Shown: positions 1 to 11,570 of the stretch, in pieces | How the letters are laid out: each line of letters begins with the position of its first letter | How positions within the stretch are numbered: the stretch's first letter is position 1 | Source: Symsagittifera roscoffensis | Lineage: Eukaryota > Xenacoelomorpha > Acoela > Convolutidae | Reading direction: 5' to 3' | Length of the DNA stretch: 64,000 nucleotides | Assembly: GCF_963678635.1 (NCBI RefSeq) | Contig: NC_087063.1 | Span: 74,733,617 to 74,797,616 of the forward strand | Notes under the pieces: model-generated | Database searches by the model: none | Seen by the model: the letters and a program-made list of their open reading frames with translations, nothing else | What the model was told of the DNA's origin: nothing | Made by a program: the position numbers and the translations under genes

Positions 1-1432
1 CTCTGCAGAGTGTTTGTAAAGTTATGAGGGAACTAGTGCGCTAAATATCTTTTGCGATATTAACACGTAAATTGAGATTTAACCCGCCTTGGAATTCGTT
101 CCTTGTATAATTGAGGCTTGCTATTTAGTTTTTTAAAAATTTAGCTATCTGCAAAAATTTTTGAGTTGAAATTACTGGAACAATTTACCCATTTTTTCTC
201 TCTTTTTTTCAAAGATTCATCAATTTAATAAAAAATAACATTGCTAAATGGATCTTGAAAGGAAATCGGAGCAATCAGGGCTTCACACAGATACGCGCAG
301 GTTTTTTTTTAACTTCCAACAGACCTCATGCTTAAATACTTGTTTTAGTGGAGCAAAAAATGATACAGACGTGCACTGGAAAAGCTAGGATAGTATGATG
401 TCAAGTAATATATAAATTTTTGCAATTAGCATGCTTTCCATTAAAAAAAGAGTTGACTGCATTATATTCTCTAAATTTTATTCGATGTTATACAAACTCA
501 TTTTCCAATGCAAATTTTAGTCCATACTTTTAATAAGCTATCTATAAAGTTTATAAATAAAATAATTTTATTTAAATTCTTTATATACATAATAAAAAAC
601 AGTTTTATAGTCAAGTTTAGAAAAAAATTATGTAAACACAAAAAAATGATCATATAGGTCAGCCTTACTGCTGGAAAGCTATCGGCTCCAAATTATAGGT
701 TACGGTTGATCAATATAGGATAAATTTTAAATAGTACAAGTTTGGGGCTCAATATTTTTAATTTGTTTTTGATGAAGTTTTCTATAAAAAAAAAACGAAA
801 GTTTCAATTTTTTCACTCCTATTCTTGTTATAAAACTAAAGAGGTCCAAGGAGATTAGTAAGTACGGTTGGTTTTTGAATTTTTAAAATTATCTAAAAAG
901 GTTCTATATTTACGACTCGATGCACGTAGTTTTAAGAAACGACGAGTCGACGAATGCTTTATTTTTTTTTCAGGAAAAGTCAAATGAAAATGAAAATTTG
1001 TTCAGGCTCATTTGTACTTTTTCACGGTTTGATTTTTGATTTCCTTTTAAATTCAGCGCAGTTTCTTTGTTGAAAGAAATTCCACCATCGAGGGGCGAAA
1101 GTGTAAAGGTCAAAAGAAGGTGATGACTTCTAGTTTTGAAAATGGAACTTAGTTTTCAGATTTCCCTGTTGAATAAAAAAATACCTATTGATCCAGTTTT
1201 CTCAATTGGGTTTATTTTATCACAAAGTTTCAATCATAAATTCTTCTAGAAATTCAAAGAGCTTCAAGGTCATTTTTTTATTCAAAAGCTGGGTTTTTTT
1301 TTAAAAAACAAAAAGTATTTTTTTATTTACTTGCGTTCACCGACTCTTATTTGCGATTATTGGCTATGTATATTTTTTTGTTTTTCATTTTTTCTTTCTG
1401 TCTAACATTTGCGAATGTTCTTTGTTTTTTAG
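1..1432. other. noncoding sequence upstream of the mucin-like gene
   Basis: No open frame here can be tied to a protein. The stretch is AT-rich with many T and A runs. The last 300 bases before the first exon I can read carry a dispersed repeat (about 1140-1370). Earlier exons of the S1-like/mucin gene are expected here or to the left of the window, because the first readable exon starts in the middle of a protease-like domain. I could not find them by eye. Confidence 0.5.
1140..1370 (+). repeat. dispersed repeat DR2, copy 1
   Basis: This block recurs at 35110-35225 and 35890-36110 on the plus strand and at about 46280-46400 on the minus strand. The shared core reads roughly TATTGATCCAGTTTTCTC, then a TTGGGTTTATTTTATC-like stretch, then TCATAAATTCTTCTAGAAAT followed by TCAAAGAGCTT. 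Copies have diverged by substitutions and small indels and show no coding potential, so this looks like an old non-autonomous element. Copy 1 lies next to the first readable exon of the mucin-like gene. Confidence 0.6.
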
Positions 1433-4400
1433 GAAGTTTGGAAGCTCGATATCTAGGAAGGACAATTTATGTTGGTGAGGCAAATTTGTTTTGCTATAGG
1501 TAAGTTAATTTCCAAATCTTTTCAAAAAAAAATCAAGCTTTTTAAAATAAATTGTTTAATTTTGTAGAGAATCGAACCTTTATCGTCTTATTTCGTTTCG
1601 GTTTCCATTGCATGGACCAGATATTGCGTTGTCAGTTTGCAGCAAGAAAAGCTACGGAAAAGAACCCTTAGCTCTTTATGGGACTATGCTTGGCGACAGA
1701 TCTAAGCAAATAAAAGACTTTTCAATTAGCGAAAAAGCTGGGAAAAAATATGATCAAATTTGCTTTGAATTTGAAGATGATTTTGAAGAGAGATCTGAAA
1801 ATCTCATTTTGGGTTCGCCTCTGTATGTTCTCGACAAGGACCTGAAAACACCGAAGTGCCTGTATGGTCTTTTTGGAGTCTATAGGGAACACGAATCGGG
1901 TTGCGGGCAGAACAAAATCGCCGGCGGTTTGTATGAGATCAAAAAATGGGTTGAAAATAAAATTCTGGTACCACATGATTCGACGGACTTGTGCTTGATA
2001 ACCCCTGCTACTGCTTCAACGACGCCATTGCAAACGACTGCAAATGAAACAATTTCAGATCACACAAGGAGTCAGGCTAGCTCGTTGGAGACAAACCACA
2101 GCTCATATTCACATATCACGCATACGCCAAAAACGACAATAATGAATGACATTTTCTCCGATTCTACAAAAGATCAGGCTAGCTCAACCACAGAAAAAGA
2201 CAGCTCTGTTTCAGATGTCACATTTACAACAGAAACGACAACAAGTGAAACTTCTACAAATACACCAGCCAGTCAGACTAGCTTAACGACAGAAAATGAC
2301 AGCTCAGATTCAGATGTCACATATACGACAGAGAAGGCAACACCAAATGAATTTCTTTCAAATACAACAACCAGTCAGACTAGCTTAACGACAGAAAATG
2401 ACAGCTCAGCTTCGGATGTCGCAAATACTTCAGAGACGGTAATAACGAAAGAAAATGCTTCATTGACAACAACAGAGACGTCAGAGACGACAACAACGAA
2501 AGAAAATGTTTCATTTACAACGACAAATCAGACAAGCTCAACGCCAGAAAATGACTATTCAAGTTCAGATGGGACGTATACATCAGAGACGACAACATCA
2601 AATGAAGTTCCTTCAAATACAACAATTAGTCAGACTAGCTTGACGACAGAAAATGACAGCTCAGCTTCGGATGTCGCGAATACTTCAGAGACGACAACAT
2701 CAAATGAAGTTCCTTCAAATACAACAACCAGTCAGACTAGCTTAACGACAGAAAATGACAGCTCAGCTTCGGATGTCGCGAATACTTCAGAGACGTTAAT
2801 AACGAAAGAAAATGCTTCATTGACAACAACAGAGACGTCAGAGACGACAACAACGAAAGAAAATGTTTCATTTACAACGACAAATCAGACAAGCTCAACG
2901 CCAGATAGAGACTATTCTAATTCAGATGTGACGTATACATCAAAGACGACAACATCAAATGAATTTCCTTCAAATACAACAATTAGTCAGACTAGCTTGA
3001 CGACAGAAAATGACAGCTCACTTTCGGATGTCGCGAATACTTCAGAGACGGTAATAACGAAAGAAAATGCTTCATTGACAACAACAGAGACATCAGAGAC
3101 GACAACAACGAAAGAAAATGTTTCATTTACAACGACAAATCAGACAAGCTCAACGCCAGAAAATGACTATTCAAGTTCAGATGAGACGTATACATCAGAG
3201 ACGACAACATCAAATGAAGTTCCTTCAAATACAACAATTAGTCAGACTAGCTTGACGACAGAAAATGACAGCTCAGCTTCGGATGTCGCGAATACTTCAG
3301 AGACGACAACGACGAGAAAAATTTCTTCCAAAACAACAGCTATTCAGACTAGCTTAACAACGACAGAAAATGACAGCTCAGGAGTCACAAATACGTCAGA
3401 GACGATAACAACGAAAGAAAATACTTCATTTACAACAACAAGTCAGACAAGCTCAGCGCCAGAAAATGACTATTCCAATTCCGATGTGACGTATACCTCA
3501 GAGACGACAATATCAATTGAAGTTCCTTCAAATACAACAATTAGTCAGACTAGCTTGACAACAGAAAATGACAGCTCAGCTTCGGATGTCGCGAATACTT
3601 CAGAAACGACAGAAATTTCTTCAAATACATTAAGTATTCAGACTAGCTTAACGACAGAAAATGACAGCTCGGGAGTCACAAATACGCCAGAGACGACAAC
3701 AACGAAAGAAAATACTTCATTTACGACGACAATTCAGACAAGTTCAACGCCAGAAAATGACTATTCAAATTCAGATGGGACGTATACATCAGAGACGTCA
3801 ACATCAAATGAAGTTCCTTTAAATAGATCAAGTAGTCAAACTAGCTTGACGACAGAAAGTGACAGCTCAGCTTCGGGTGTCACGATTACTTCAGAGATGA
3901 TGACAACAAAAGAAACTGCTTCAAACACAACAAGAAGTCAAGCTAGCTCAACGACAGAAAATGACAACTCAAACTCAAATGTGACGTATACGTCAGAGAC
4001 GACAGCATCAATTGAAACTCTTTCAAATACAACAACTAGTCAGACTAGCTTAACGACAGAAAATGACAGCTCAGCTTCGGTTGTCACAAATACGTCACAA
4101 ACAACAAAACCGAAAGAAACTGCTTCAAGCACAACAACAACTCAAGCTAGCTCAACGACAGAAAATGATCATTCAAACTCAGTTTGGACTTATACGTCAG
4201 AGACGACAAAATCAAATGAAATTCCTTCAAATACAACAATAACTAGTCAGTCTATCTTAACGACAGAGCTTGACAGCTCACATTCAGCTGTCACGTATAC
4301 GTCAAAGAGGACAACAACGAAAGAAACTCCTGAAAATAATACAACAACAAGGCAAGCTAGGTCAACGTCAGAAACTGAGAGCTCAGATTCAAATGTCTTT

Positions 4401-7400
4401 TTTACCCCAAACGCAACAACAACTCATGAAACTGTCTCCTCTAACACAAACAGTCAAGCTAATACTTTGACAGATCATGACACCTTAGATTTAAACGTCA
4501 CTCATACATCAAAAAGTCCAAAAACGGATGAAAATGCTTTCAATATCACAACAAGTCAGAGTGGTTCTGTGACGGAATATGATAACTTAAATTCCAATTC
4601 CACATTTATCTCAATAAGAACGACAACAGATGAAATTTTTTCAGGTAAAACAACAACTCAGGTAAAAAATTCAATGCATCCAACGATTGACATTGGTTCA
4701 TTGTCAATTTCTCAATTATCGGAGGCAACTACAGAAACCGCGAAAGAAATAATGACATCAGCAGTAAATAATTCAAAGTCAACAGAAAGTGATAAAGAAA
4801 CGTTATCGAAAACTACGACAAAACATTTTAGTTCTACCGTGAGCAAGACTGATGTGACAGAATCGATTCCAGATATTCAAACCACTGAGTCGAACAAAGT
4901 ATTCACAACAGAGTTGACAGCAACTGGTGGGAATATTACCGAGTTTACGACTAAGGCGGCAATGACAAATTATAAAACAAACTCAACTGAGACTAAATCA
5001 CAGTTAGAGTCGACTTCCTCCGCCGCGGGAAAACTGGAAACGACGGCAGACGAGTTTGTTTTGTCCACGATTACATCAAACACGACTGAAGATGTGCCGG
5101 AGTGGTCACCTACTATGCCTGCCGACGAATCTTCAGGAACAACGTCCCCCGGGTAGAGAAGTCGCCACCATCTGCTTGCTTGATTTTTGTTGGTTTTGAT
5201 AAGTTCTTAAGTGTTACTCATCCAACCAATCTGCTGCAAGATAGGGGAAAAAAAGGAATCGGGTGATTGTTATAAGTATATAAGGGAAATGCTGGCCTTT
5301 GCTGCTATAGCCTTTCTAGTAGAAAGTTATAAAACTGAAATGATATCACTAAAAAATGAAAGATGTTATTATGTGTAATGCCAAAAAAAAAGCAGTTTCA
5401 TTTATTTCAGCTGCTGTCAAGATTTTTCTCATTAATTTTCCCGTTTTCTGTACGTAAATTTTACTATAATTAGACCAAATGTATTCTGAATTGTCATTCA
5501 ATTGGCATTTCCGGGTTGAAGTTACAGATGTTAAGTACTGTTCTAGTAGAACAACAGTTGTAAAACAAAATTCAGTCCTGTATCAGTGTAAAGTCAGAAT
5601 TTTACTCTCTTTTTCACCTGATCAAGAGATTGAACAGGAAAAAATTGGCCAGTACTGTTGTAGAACTGTAACACTACTGTTACAATGCTGTTTTATTCTG
5701 TTTTCATTCTGGAACATAACTAAACTTTTTAACGAAATTTCTATTCATTTTCAAAGTTTTGTTACGTGTCGTTACAAAAGAGAAAAACTCATTAAAATAG
5801 ACAAAAGTATAACAATTGTGCTAGAAACAACCTAAAAACGCAGTTTGTTTCTGCAAAAACATAAATTGGTCAGCAATTGCAGTGTTTCCTGGAAAAATCA
5901 GCGCCAATTTGGTGCATCCCACTTTAATTGGTGGGATGCACCAATTTGGCGCTGATTTTTCCAGGAAACACTGCAATTTCAGAAGAACATTTATTTTTTT
6001 AATTTGGTGCATCCCACGCAGCTAAACATCAGCTGAAAACAAGCTAGAGACTCAGTTCTTTTTTGCGAAAAAAAAAGAAATTGGTTAAGCGTTGGTAATT
6101 GAAAGGCTTGAGCAAATGAATTTGCCTGGAAACTCGGCAGTTTGTGGTAAAAATTTGGAAAAAAAAACATTTAAAAAAAATTGGTGCATCATCCCACAGC
6201 GTAACATCAATTTCATTTTGCAATTCCACTTTATAGTTTCATTTGGCTTTTTTAAATGTTATTGAGCCTAATTCTTAATTGTTTTCAAATGAGTTTTAAA
6301 ACCGAGAGTTTGTTAAAACCTTTCATTTTTTTCAGAAAATTTTAGTTAAAATCTTCAAAAAGAAGGCCGAAAATGTTTTTGAAATCAGCCAAACCAAATA
6401 ATTTTCTTAAAGTCACGACGCGGATTTTTTGTATTTTTTGAGATTGTTGCTGTTATGATTTTTTCTGATTCGATTTCTGATCATAAAAAAAAACAGAAAA
6501 ATATCTCTGATTTTTTGTCTGGCCATAGAACTAAAAAAAATTACAATTTCTGATTTTAGTATGATTAGAGAAGTATAAGAACAAGAACTCTTATTTTATT
6601 CTGATCAGAAAACTAGTAGAATAAAAACAGTACTGTAACAACACTGATTCAGTACCGTTACAGTACTGCGGTTTTTTCTCTGATTTATCTCTGATCAGAG
6701 ATGAATTGCCACTTGCCAGAATCTGACATAGAACTGACATTTCACTAATAATTTTCTGGAGAAGTACTGACTTTCACTGTGACTTCAACCCGTGTTAGTG
6801 GAGTTTCCGAAATTGATTCGAAGCTCTCTGAATATCAGCCACAAAATTCATGGTGATCTCAATCTAGTTTTTTTGTAAAACTTTTCGGTTTCATTTCTCA
6901 TAATAGGGGAGGGGGACCGGAAAGACCCAAAAAATTTAATAGAGTGCGTTTAGTATCATATTAAGACATTTCTCACTCATTGTTCGCCACCATCTGCTTG
7001 CTTGATTTTTGTTGGTTTTGATAAGTTCTTAAGTGTTACTCATCCAACCAATCTGCTGCAAGATAGGGGAAAAAAAGGAATCGGGTGATTGTTATAAGTA
7101 TATAAGGGAAATGCTGGCCTTTGCTGCTATAGCCTTTCTAGTAGAAAGTTATAAAACTGAAATGATATCACTAAAAAATGAAAGATGTTATTATGTGTAA
7201 TGCCAAAAAAAAAGCAGTTTCATTTATTTCAGCTGCTGTCAAGATTTTTCTCATTAATTTTCCCGTTTTCTGTACGTAAATTTTACTATAATTAGACCAA
7301 ATGTATTCTGAATTGTCATTCAATTGGCATTTCCGGGTTGAAGTTACAGATGTTAAGTACTGTTCTAGTAGAACAACAGTTGTAAAACAAAATTCAGTCC

Positions 7401-9715
7401 TGTATCAGTGTAAAGTCAGAATTTTACTCTCTTTTTCACCTGATCAAGAGATTGAACAGGAAAAAATTGGCCAGTACTGTTGTAGAACTGTAACACTACT
7501 GTTACAATGCTGTTTTATTCTGTTTTCATTCTGGAACATAACTAAACTTTTTAACGAAATTTCTATTCATTTTCAAAGTTTTGTTACGTGTCGTTACAAA
7601 AGAGAAAAACTCATTAAAATAGACAAAAGTATAGCAATTGTGCTAGAAACAACCTAAAAACGCAGTTTGTTTCTGCAAAAACATAAATTGGTCAGCAATT
7701 GCAGTGTTTCCTGGAAAAATCAGCGCCAATTTGGTGCATCCCACTTTAATTGGTGGGATGCACCAATTTGGCGCGGATTTTTCCAGGAAACACTGCAATT
7801 TCAGAAGAACATTTATTTTTTTAATTTGGTGCATCCCACGCAGCTAAACATCAGCTGAAAACAAGCTAGAGACTCAGTTCTTTTTTGCGAAAAAAAAGAA
7901 ATTGGTTAAGCGTTGGTAATTGAAAGGCTTGAGCAACTGAATTTGCCTGGAAACTCGGCAGTTTGTGGTAAAAATTTGGAAAAAAAAACATTTAAAAAAA
8001 ATTGGTGCATCATCCCACAGCGTAACATCAATTTCATTTTGCAATTCCACTTTATAGTTTCATTTGGCTTTTTTAAATGTTATTGAGCCTAATTCTTAAT
8101 TGTTTTCAAATGAGTTTTAAAACCGAGAGTTTGTTAAAACCTTTCATTTTTTTCAGAAAATTTTAGTTAAAATCTTCAAAAAGAAGGCCGAAAATGTTTT
8201 TGAAATCAGCCAAACCAAATAATTTTCTTAAAATCACGACGCGGATTTTTGTATTTTTTGAGATTGTTGCTGTTATGATTTTTTCTGATTCGATTTCTGA
8301 TCATAAAAAAAAAACTGAAAAATATCTCTGATTTTTTGTCTGGCCATAGAACTAAAAAAAAAACACAATTTCTGATTTTAGTATGATTAGAGAAGTTTAA
8401 GAACAAGAACTCTTATTTTATTCTGATCAGAAAACTAGTAGAATAAAAACAGTACTGTAACAACACTGATTCAGTACCGTTACAGTACTGCGGTTTTTTC
8501 TCTGATTTATCTCTGATCAGAGATGAATTGCCACTTGCCAGAATCTGACATAGAACTGACATTTCACTAATAATTTTCTGGAGAAGTACTGACTTTCACT
8601 GTGACTTCAACCCGTGTTAGTGGAGTTTCCGAAATTGATTCGAAGCTCTCTGAATATCAGCCACAAAATTCATGGTGATCTCAATCTAGTTTTTTTGTAA
8701 AACTTTTCGGTTTCATTTCTCATAATAGGGGAGGGGGACCGGAAAGACCCAAAAAATTTAATAGAGTGCGTTTAGTATCATATTAAGACATTTCTCACTC
8801 ATTGTTCGTAACCTGCGAAAAACCTTCTCAGGGATTTGATCCCCTGCCGACCCAAAGGTACTTTTTAAGAAATCCAATTTTGGCCGACCGACTCTAGAAT
8901 TTTTCTTAAGGCGCCTTTGGAGCCAATATATACTAACTTTGAGGGGGAGCGCGCGCCAAAAAAAAACGCGATTTTTTTGTCAAAATTTTCCAAAAAATTC
9001 CCAAAAACGGCTTTTTTGACTTGTTTTTTCAAAAATTTGCGTGCGGCGCAGAAAATTTGGCCAAATCAAGGTGTTTTTAGTGCTCTAGGAGAGCTCGAAA
9101 ATCAATTTGGTTGACCTAAAAAAAGGTCGTCAAAATTTTCGAAAATATTTCAAACCCCCCCCCCCCCCCCCTCGAGAAGAAAATCCTAGATCCGCCCCTG
9201 CGTCAAACGAAACGAACTTCAACAGAAACGTAACACACTGACACGCTGAGCGAAACGATGAGAGGATCTACCAAAGTTTTTTTTCATTTTTTTTTTCAGA
9301 AAACTTATAAGGAACACCATTACTTGTTTGATCCAGCGTAACTTCATTCATCTTAAGTTTCTATTTTGTCCACAGTTTGCAAAAATTTGGAGATTAAAAC
9401 ACAATTTTAAAGGAAGTTTTACGTGGTCGCTACTCTGTTAATTGTTAAATTCAGCTGCTCTTATTTTGAAGTCATATTTAATTTTTCTAACTAAGTAATT
9501 CATTATTTCATGAAGATTTAGAACTCTACCTGGGTTTTTCGTGTCTTTAAAGTTCGCGTACAACATCAGCAGACGTTAAAAAGTCCGACTTCACCTCTCA
9601 GCTGAAACCTGACTCCTCAATCTCAGCCACAAGCAGCCGACCAGAAACTAGTTCCTCTGATAATTTTGGCAAATGGGTTCCTAAGAAGCTTCCAGATGAA
9701 TTATTGTCACACTAA
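1433..9715 (+). CDS. degenerate S1 protease-like domain plus mucin-like Ser/Thr-rich protein (partial 5', three exons)
   Basis: Exons read as 1433-1499, 1568-5152 and 9553-9715, all with GT-AG borders and matching phase. Exons 1 and 2 join through a split Arg codon. Exon 2 ends CCCGG before GTAGAG and joins a T at 9553 to restore a Gly codon, replacing the TAG at 5154-5156. The last exon is open only from this acceptor, is also Ser/Thr-rich and stops at 9713-9715. The N-terminal 130 or so residues look like the C-terminal half of a trypsin fold: a GSPL stretch where GDSGGPL is expected, then a GLFGVY strand, a GCG motif and a final KKWVENKI helix. The catalytic Ser is absent, so this half would be inactive. 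About 1,000 residues follow that are dominated by Thr and Ser with many N-x-S/T sites. This suggests a secreted or surface mucin-like product. The 5' end and the signal peptide were not found. The S1 assignment is inference. Confidence 0.6.
2225..4345 (+). repeat. coding minisatellite of the mucin-like tail
   Basis: The exon repeats a unit of about 33 codons. Two alternating unit types can be seen: one built on SQTSLTTENDSS...SDVANTSET and one built on QTSSTPENDYS...YTSETTTSNE. Several pairs and triplets are nearly identical at the DNA level (for example around 2380-2900 and 2985-3300), which shows higher-order duplication of whole unit groups. The reading frame stays open throughout. Repeat number is therefore likely to vary between alleles. 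Confidence 0.9.
5162..6983 (+). repeat. 1,822-bp unit, copy 1, inside the last mucin-gene intron
   Basis: Copy 1 starts TCGCCACCATCTGC nine bases after the splice donor and runs to CTCACTCATTG T just before the second copy. It contains a 118-codon open frame (5479-5835) with no family I recognise; that frame differs from its partner by one residue because the copies are young. It also holds a 48-bp inverted repeat and several GTACTGT-type small inverted repeats (for example around 6625-6670). There are no obvious terminal inverted repeats. I cannot say whether the 118-codon frame is translated. Confidence 0.9.
5875..5978. repeat. 48-bp perfect inverted repeat with 8-nt spacer
   Basis: Arms 5875-5922 and 5931-5978 are exact reverse complements across 48 bases, with the spacer TTTAATTG. 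The arm ends in TTGGTGCATCCCAC. That 14-mer returns downstream at about 6004 and, with a 3-base insertion, at about 6181, so the arm may be assembled from a smaller repeated motif. A transcript through this point would form a long hairpin. Confidence 0.95.
6984..8808 (+). repeat. 1,822-bp unit, copy 2, tandem with copy 1
   Basis: Head-to-tail duplicate of the preceding unit with only scattered differences: single substitutions at about 7633, 7774, 7937 and 8232, plus A-run length changes. The trinucleotide TCG stands before copy 1, between the copies and after copy 2, so the array reads TCG-unit-TCG-unit-TCG. The sequence after the array (TAACCTGCG...) is not part of the unit. Very high identity implies a recent event. 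Confidence 0.9.
7697..7800. repeat. 48-bp inverted repeat of copy 2, one mismatch
   Basis: This is the same hairpin in the second 1,822-bp unit. Arms are 7697-7744 and 7753-7800. A T-to-G change in the right arm (GCGCGGATTT in place of GCGCTGATTT) gives one mispair; the remainder of the stem is intact. Confidence 0.9.
8945..9200 (+). mobile_element. non-autonomous repeat with hAT-like right terminus, copy A
   Basis: This block matches 56313-56564 over its full length: a GCGCGCGCC start, an ACGGCTTTTTTG block, GACCTAAAAAAAGGTCGTC, then a C-run (17 C at 9155-9171), CTCGAGAA and the end CCTAGATCCGCCCCTG. The reverse complement of that end, CAGGGGCGGATCTAGG, resembles terminal repeats of hAT transposons and their MITEs. 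No matching left terminus was found, so the copy may be one-ended or its left end diverged. It lies in the last intron of the mucin-like gene. Confidence 0.6.
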
Positions 9716-10479
9716 ACAAGAAGAAAATAAGATGAAACAAAAGAGTGTTGTCGAAAAAAGCAGCAAATACTTCGATCATGACAAAACTCAATTAAAAGTT
9801 AAAATCGGCAGATTTTTTCAGATGCAAAAACTGTTCTTTTTAAAAAAAGAGGCGGGGTGGAGTTATCAATTAAGGCAGATTCCTAGAAAGAAAAATGTTA
9901 AATATATATTTTTACGTTTTCCGAAGACGTGATCCCGTTTATGTTTGGAAATAAGCTTGTATGTCCGAACGTATTTGCTGCTTTCCATGAGTTTCTTTTC
10001 TTTGTTACTTCAATATCCTTAAAACTGACTTCTGGCAAAATTTGGCCGAAACTGCCTCAGCCATTAAACTTGATGTGAAACTGCAAAAGTACCCAGCAAC
10101 CAAGAAAGCCACTGAAAAAAAACTTAAACATGCTTTTCTGTAACAAAGCTTTTCACTGCACATAACTTCATTGATAGCAAAAACTATTTTTTCTATAGCA
10201 AAAAAAGTATTTTTCATCGAAAACGCAGGATGATTGATTCTGAAAGCACTGATAAAATCAGACATGGACTTTTCCGAGGGGTAAACTAAGCTGGTAGACT
10301 TGGGGATTTTTTCCTGACTGCTATACGGTCCGTTTTACGAGCTTAACAATTTTCCTTAGGCTTTGCATTTGTACTCATTTTAACTTCCAGCTAGCATGAA
10401 GGTGAATTCTGCCATGTTTTGAAGTTCGTTGTTTTTGAGCTTCCCGAATCCAAGTTTAGGCGCAAGCAATTGATTATAA
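9716..10479. other. intergenic, nothing supported
   Basis: Downstream of the mucin-like stop codon. Short open frames occur on both strands but show no recognisable domain, and their composition does not differ from the AT-rich background. Confidence 0.5.
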
Positions 10480-11570
10480 CGGCTTATTACGATGATTTTT
10501 GACAATTATAACTGATTATAATTACCAAGATTTATAATGGATTTATAAATCGTGTTTATTAGTGTGTTTAAAGGATTTATAATCGATTATAATTGTGATA
10601 TTTTCCAAGAGGTTATAATCTATTAAAATAGATTATAATTGATTACAGTTCATACAAAAACCACTTTAAATCAATTGTAATCGATTATAATCGATTATAA
10701 TCTCTTGTTTGTCACAACTTTGTAACACCAAAAGTACAATTTTCTTATATCACATGGGTTAAAACTTTTCTCTCAATAATAAAATTTCTAGAAACGAGAT
10801 ACATTGTCGCACTTTGGTACATCTGAACACAAAATTTCATATATTCGTATTAGTTGAAAGGTTTCCGCGGTATTTGAAAAATAAGTGCTGCGAGTAAATC
10901 AAGAAACTAAAGCAATGTGCATACATTTTGACGGATAAAAAGACTTAAGATGTGCATCATGGTCCAACTTCAATGGAGAAATGAAATAAAAAATGAATTG
11001 ATTTGATAACGCTTAAAACCTTTCTCTCATTTTTCACATAAGAGAACATCTACAAAAAGCATAAAATATAAGCAATTTGGATGCTAGGTCTAAGACAAAA
11101 TGGGCAAACGATAGGGATTAAAATCGATTATAATTGATTATAATTTTATCAAAACTAGATAGATCAATAAACGATTATAATCGATTAAAATAAAATATAA
11201 TTCAATTTCAAAAAGAGATTTTAATTGATTGATAACTGATTAAAATCAATTTTTTCTCAATTTTGGTAAAACTGGTACCAACATCATAATATAATTGAGT
11301 TTTAACGCTTGAAATTGGATGCGGGTTGTTCAAACAAAAGCAAACTGTGAACTAGATAGGCGCACAATTCGGTTTGTCTAAAGAACAAAGGAAGATCACG
11401 GAGAACGTCCTTGTTGTCAAGTTATAATCAATCTTTAACCCATCTTTTTTCAGTACAAAGATTATCAATTATAATCGATTTTAGTTGATTATTTTAATCC
11501 AATTTCTAATTCAAATGTTTTGCACAAAATAGGTTAAAATATAAACGATTTTAATCCCCTTTGTTAACCC
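10480..11570. repeat. field of degenerate TATAATCGATTATA palindromic repeats
   Basis: Many partly overlapping copies of ATTATAATCGATTATAATC and variants occur at about 10490-10715, 11110-11260 and 11410-11560. The core TATAATCGATTATA is its own reverse complement. The same motif recurs at about 57495-57680 inside an insertion. It looks like an AT-rich palindromic simple or satellite repeat, not a gene. Confidence 0.75.

Noticed and set aside
5154-5156. TAG as the true end of the mucin-like protein
   Set aside because: Possible, but the GTAGAG donor with phase-matched Ser/Thr-rich exon at 9553 is a better explanation; retained as the refuting outcome.
5479-5835. 118-codon frame in each 1,822-bp unit as a conserved gene
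   Set aside because: Conservation between the copies only reflects their recent duplication; no domain, and it lies in an intron. Kept as part of the repeat description.
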